Origin: Acanthosoma haemorrhoidale
Taxonomy: Eukaryota; Arthropoda; Insecta; Hemiptera; Acanthosomatidae
DNA: 64,000 nucleotides
Direction of reading: 5' to 3'
Assembly: GCA_930367205.1 (NCBI GenBank)
Contig: OV884015.1
Location: 3,472,001 to 3,536,000, forward strand
Part shown: piece by piece, positions 62,701-64,000 of the stretch
Numbering within the stretch: the first letter of the stretch is position 1
Layout: each line of letters opens with the position of its first letter
Program-made: the position numbers and the translations under genes
The notes under the pieces: model-generated
Told to the model about the DNA's origin: nothing
The model's input: the letters and a program-made list of their open reading frames with translations, nothing else
The model's database searches: none

Positions 62701-63729
62701 TTACACTACCAAAAATGAGACAACTCCGTCAATTAGTTTGCAAGTTATGGACTTTTAAACAGTGGATACATTTTTTTGGACGCCTCTGTATATATAAGTA
62801 TTTATAAATTTATTTATTTACTAATGCCAATTATTTTGGCTGTCCGTATATGTTTGAAGGAATTTATGTGCTTGATTGAGCTTCCTTGCCTTGATAAAAG
62901 TACTAGTATCCTCACAAAATTAGTTTTGAGAATAGCACAATTTTAGTTAGTATGTGCCCTGAGATTTTTTTTGTATGTGTTCTCTTTAAGAAAATTCTTT
63001 GTTTGCTGACTTCCCCATGCTGTTACACCTAATTTGCTAAATATATTTTTCTTTTTGTCAAAATGGTTTTTACAAAAATGTTTTATTCTGGTAGTACTAA
63101 GTTGTAAGGACTCTTAACACTGATTAATAATAGTGATACTTCTTTTAAATCGTAGTTTTCTTCTAAAAACAAATTCTCACTTGTTAGAGTTTACTGGACG
63201 ATATATCATTTACAGTAATGTCTGGCTACTTAGGGAGAGATGTAAATGGTTCTGCTAAGGATTGCTTATTTGATTATGTTAAAGCATCAAACTTTGTTGA
63301 TATTGACATATATTATTTGTGTTAGAACAATGGTGAGAGGAGAAGAGATGGCCGCTAGCTACATAACTTCTAGGATATGTGTGGTGAACTACACAGACGG
63401 ACCGGACACTCTCCACGACCTGAGGTACACCATCGAGTCCCGTCACCCCCTCCCTGGAGCAGCTATCTACAACCTCACCCAGTCTTCTTTTCCGCTCAAT
63501 AGGTTTCCCAATGCAACGGTACTAGCAACGTTGCATTTACTATAAAAATAAATAAAATGATTTATAAATATACCTTTTAGAAAATGTATTGGATTTGCAT
63601 TCCTTTCAGATAGTAGAATGTGGTTGGGGTAAGAAATGCCCGTCACTCCAAGCACTGTATACGCTGTGTGAGCACATGTACCATTTCCTGTCTAGTCAAC
63701 AGTCAAACGTATGCTTCCTCATCTGTAAT
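53793..63729 (+). CDS. aux: Cyclin-G-associated kinase / auxilin (3' partial)
   Basis: Serine/threonine kinase fused to an auxilin module. It phosphorylates AP-2 adaptor subunits and, with Hsc70, uncoats clathrin vesicles. Exons: 53793-53925, 53997-54058, 54140-54199, 56658-56772, 56889-57031, 57995-58120, 58502-58727, 59203-59337, 59670-59766, 59965-60102, 63326-63518, 63610-63729; phases are continuous over 516 aa. Kinase motifs: glycine loop AEGGYAVVF (about 43-51), Lys65 in YALK, HRDIK (Asp169), DFG (187-189), and the NAK-family stretch CTTPMYRAPEM. A Ser/Pro-rich linker and DTSSKVVQSVQQ lead into the PTEN-like phosphatase/C2 module (YITSRI...IYNLTQ...ECGW...ICN). The HC of the signature loop reads IC here, consistent with a non-catalytic PTEN-like fold. 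The clathrin-binding and J domains must lie beyond the window. Start chosen at the first ATG, MSDLFKSAFGYF. Confidence 0.94.
54200..56657. other. GAK intron, mostly featureless
   Basis: A 2.5 kb intron between the third and fourth kinase exons, with donor GTATCC and acceptor TTATTAG. It holds a SINE-like copy at 55565-55650. The open frame at 54821-55012 shows no known domain. Nothing else is recognised. Confidence 0.6.
55565..55650 (-). repeat. tRNA-derived SINE-like element
   Basis: Read on the minus strand: CCATAGCCTAGGCGTTAATG, then GGTTCAACTC (B-box like), then TTTCTGAGGGAGATGGATCT and CCCTCAGCCTTTCAAGG. The 5' end and tail align with 42083-42200, and the tail also with 47353-47481. The distance between the two Pol III boxes is shorter than in a tRNA, suggesting a small deletion. 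Confidence 0.5.
57251..57340. repeat. Tandem array, three 30 bp units
   Basis: Three 30 bp units start at 57251, 57281 and 57311, each beginning CGGCCATGTAGTACCTTTTT; only the third differs (ATCTCCCC for ATCTGCCC). It is in a GAK intron immediately before a LINE remnant. Confidence 0.95.
57345..57830 (-). mobile_element. Decayed LINE fragment (ORF2 C-terminal end)
   Basis: Minus-strand translations in shifting frames give RMRRNAQLYNF, then LDHLSRIDKTIVARKLY and SYGRRKDGDVFKD. These match the C-terminal blocks R-x-N-x-E/Q-L-Y, L-x-W-x-G-H-x-x-R-M and G-R-P-x-x-R-W-x-D-x-V-x-x-D of insect non-LTR reverse-transcriptase proteins. It is broken by frameshifts. It lies in the intron between the HRD and DFG exons of the GAK kinase domain, antisense to the gene. 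Confidence 0.65.
61485..62788 (-). mobile_element. Mariner/IS630-type element, full length but dead
   Basis: A 1304 bp element with terminal inverted repeats of about 81 bp (outer end CAGAGGGGTCCAAAAAAATG on the left, CAGAGGCGTCCAAAAAAATG read inward from the right) that differ at about five positions. TA flanks it at 61483-61484 and 62789-62790. The interior encodes one broken transposase on the minus strand. The TIRs are much longer than those of classical mariner (about 28-30 bp). Confidence 0.93.
61595..62590 (-). pseudogene. Broken mariner-type transposase (DUF4817-like HTH, DDE)
   Basis: Read on the minus strand from ATG at 62590 (MAGVRLTFDEG) to TGA at 61595. The N-terminus shifts frame near 62550 into KYENINEVQRQWRNVYQTEP and then runs open through the helix-turn-helix region (TRSPQKSVRQCVRETGVSRS). 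The first catalytic Asp is present in WSDEAQF. After VNVWCGL the frame is lost. The block QQDGAPAHYH (second Asp) is still readable in another frame at about 61885. The PPRSPDL-type block with the third catalytic residue is deleted near 61800, and the tail DFYLWGTLKDIVYRQKPRT resumes. At least three indels make it non-functional. The family is common in termites, beetles and other insects, from general knowledge. Confidence 0.9.
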
Positions 63730-64000
63730 GTAAGTAAACGCAATTGTTATACTAGATATAGAAGGCTGTAACTTAGCTGGCAGATAAGGAAATGTTTGCT
63801 TACGAAAAATCCTGAATCCATTAAAAGCTGCCAAGTAGACATTAATAGTAACGGACTGAGCCAAAGATCACAGCCTCTCCTTTTTATCATAATAGCAAAC
63901 CTTTATTCCTGAAAAATTATTTTAAAAAATGCCGAAAGATGTAAGAGTTTTTGTATGGGCACAAATGGGAAAGTGTCTTTACTCAAAATTCTTCAACACT
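63730..64000. other. GAK intron, truncated by the window edge
   Basis: The donor GTAAGT at 63730 follows the ICN codons. The next exon, which should continue the PTEN-like loop, is not visible before the window ends. Confidence 0.6.

Larger units (their letters stand above)
60103..63325. other. Large GAK intron with a mariner insertion
   Basis: A 3.2 kb intron separating the kinase-linker exons from the PTEN-like exons, with donor GTAAGT and acceptor GTGTTAG. It contains the 1304 bp element at 61485-62788. A more G+C-rich patch at about 60600-60840 looks foreign but is unidentified. No other exon is recognisable. Confidence 0.6.

Overview
This is an AT-rich (visibly about two-thirds A+T) insect nuclear window with spliced genes and many transposon remnants. 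The insect assignment rests on protein similarity recalled from the Drosophila borderless, embargoed/CRM1, Sec8 and auxilin families. The order cannot be fixed from the sequence. A hemipteran-like genome would fit, but that is a guess.

Layout. 1-6448: no coding exon recognised; a 9 x 50 bp minisatellite lies at 5771-6220. 6449-20242 (+): nine exons of borderless (bdl), a neuronal/glial Ig-superfamily adhesion protein. The signal peptide and first half of Ig1 lie upstream of the window. 20243-23913: convergent 3' regions of bdl and exportin-1. 23914-41789 (-): complete exportin-1 (CRM1/embargoed), 19 coding exons, 1063 aa, with a probable non-coding first exon near 44.4 kb. Its largest intron holds an apparently intact 2127 bp Tigger/pogo-type DNA transposon (36476-38602). 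44.6-50.0 kb: intergenic. 50098-52812 (-): Sec8/EXOC4, 904 aa in one uninterrupted exon. 53793-63729 (+, running off the window): cyclin-G-associated kinase/auxilin, 12 exons covering the kinase domain and the start of the PTEN-like domain. A decayed full-length mariner-type element (61485-62788) lies in its last large intron.

Sec8 and GAK are head-to-head with about 1 kb between start codons, and exportin-1 and bdl are tail-to-tail. The genes share no pathway beyond general housekeeping trafficking: nuclear export, exocytosis and clathrin uncoating. Bdl is a cell-surface protein.

Exon models were built by hand from protein similarity plus GT/AG sites. For all three spliced genes the exon phases chain without a break. 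One bdl intron uses a GC donor. Repeats include four decayed LINE reverse-transcriptase tails, several copies of a tRNA-derived SINE-like family, one long palindrome with 80 bp arms, and three short tandem arrays. I found no CRISPR array, rRNA, canonical tRNA gene or clearly novel multi-gene system. The strongest leads are the intact Tigger element with a C-terminal PCNA-binding motif, the intronic palindrome, the intronless Sec8 and an unexplained antisense exon candidate at 14380-14469.
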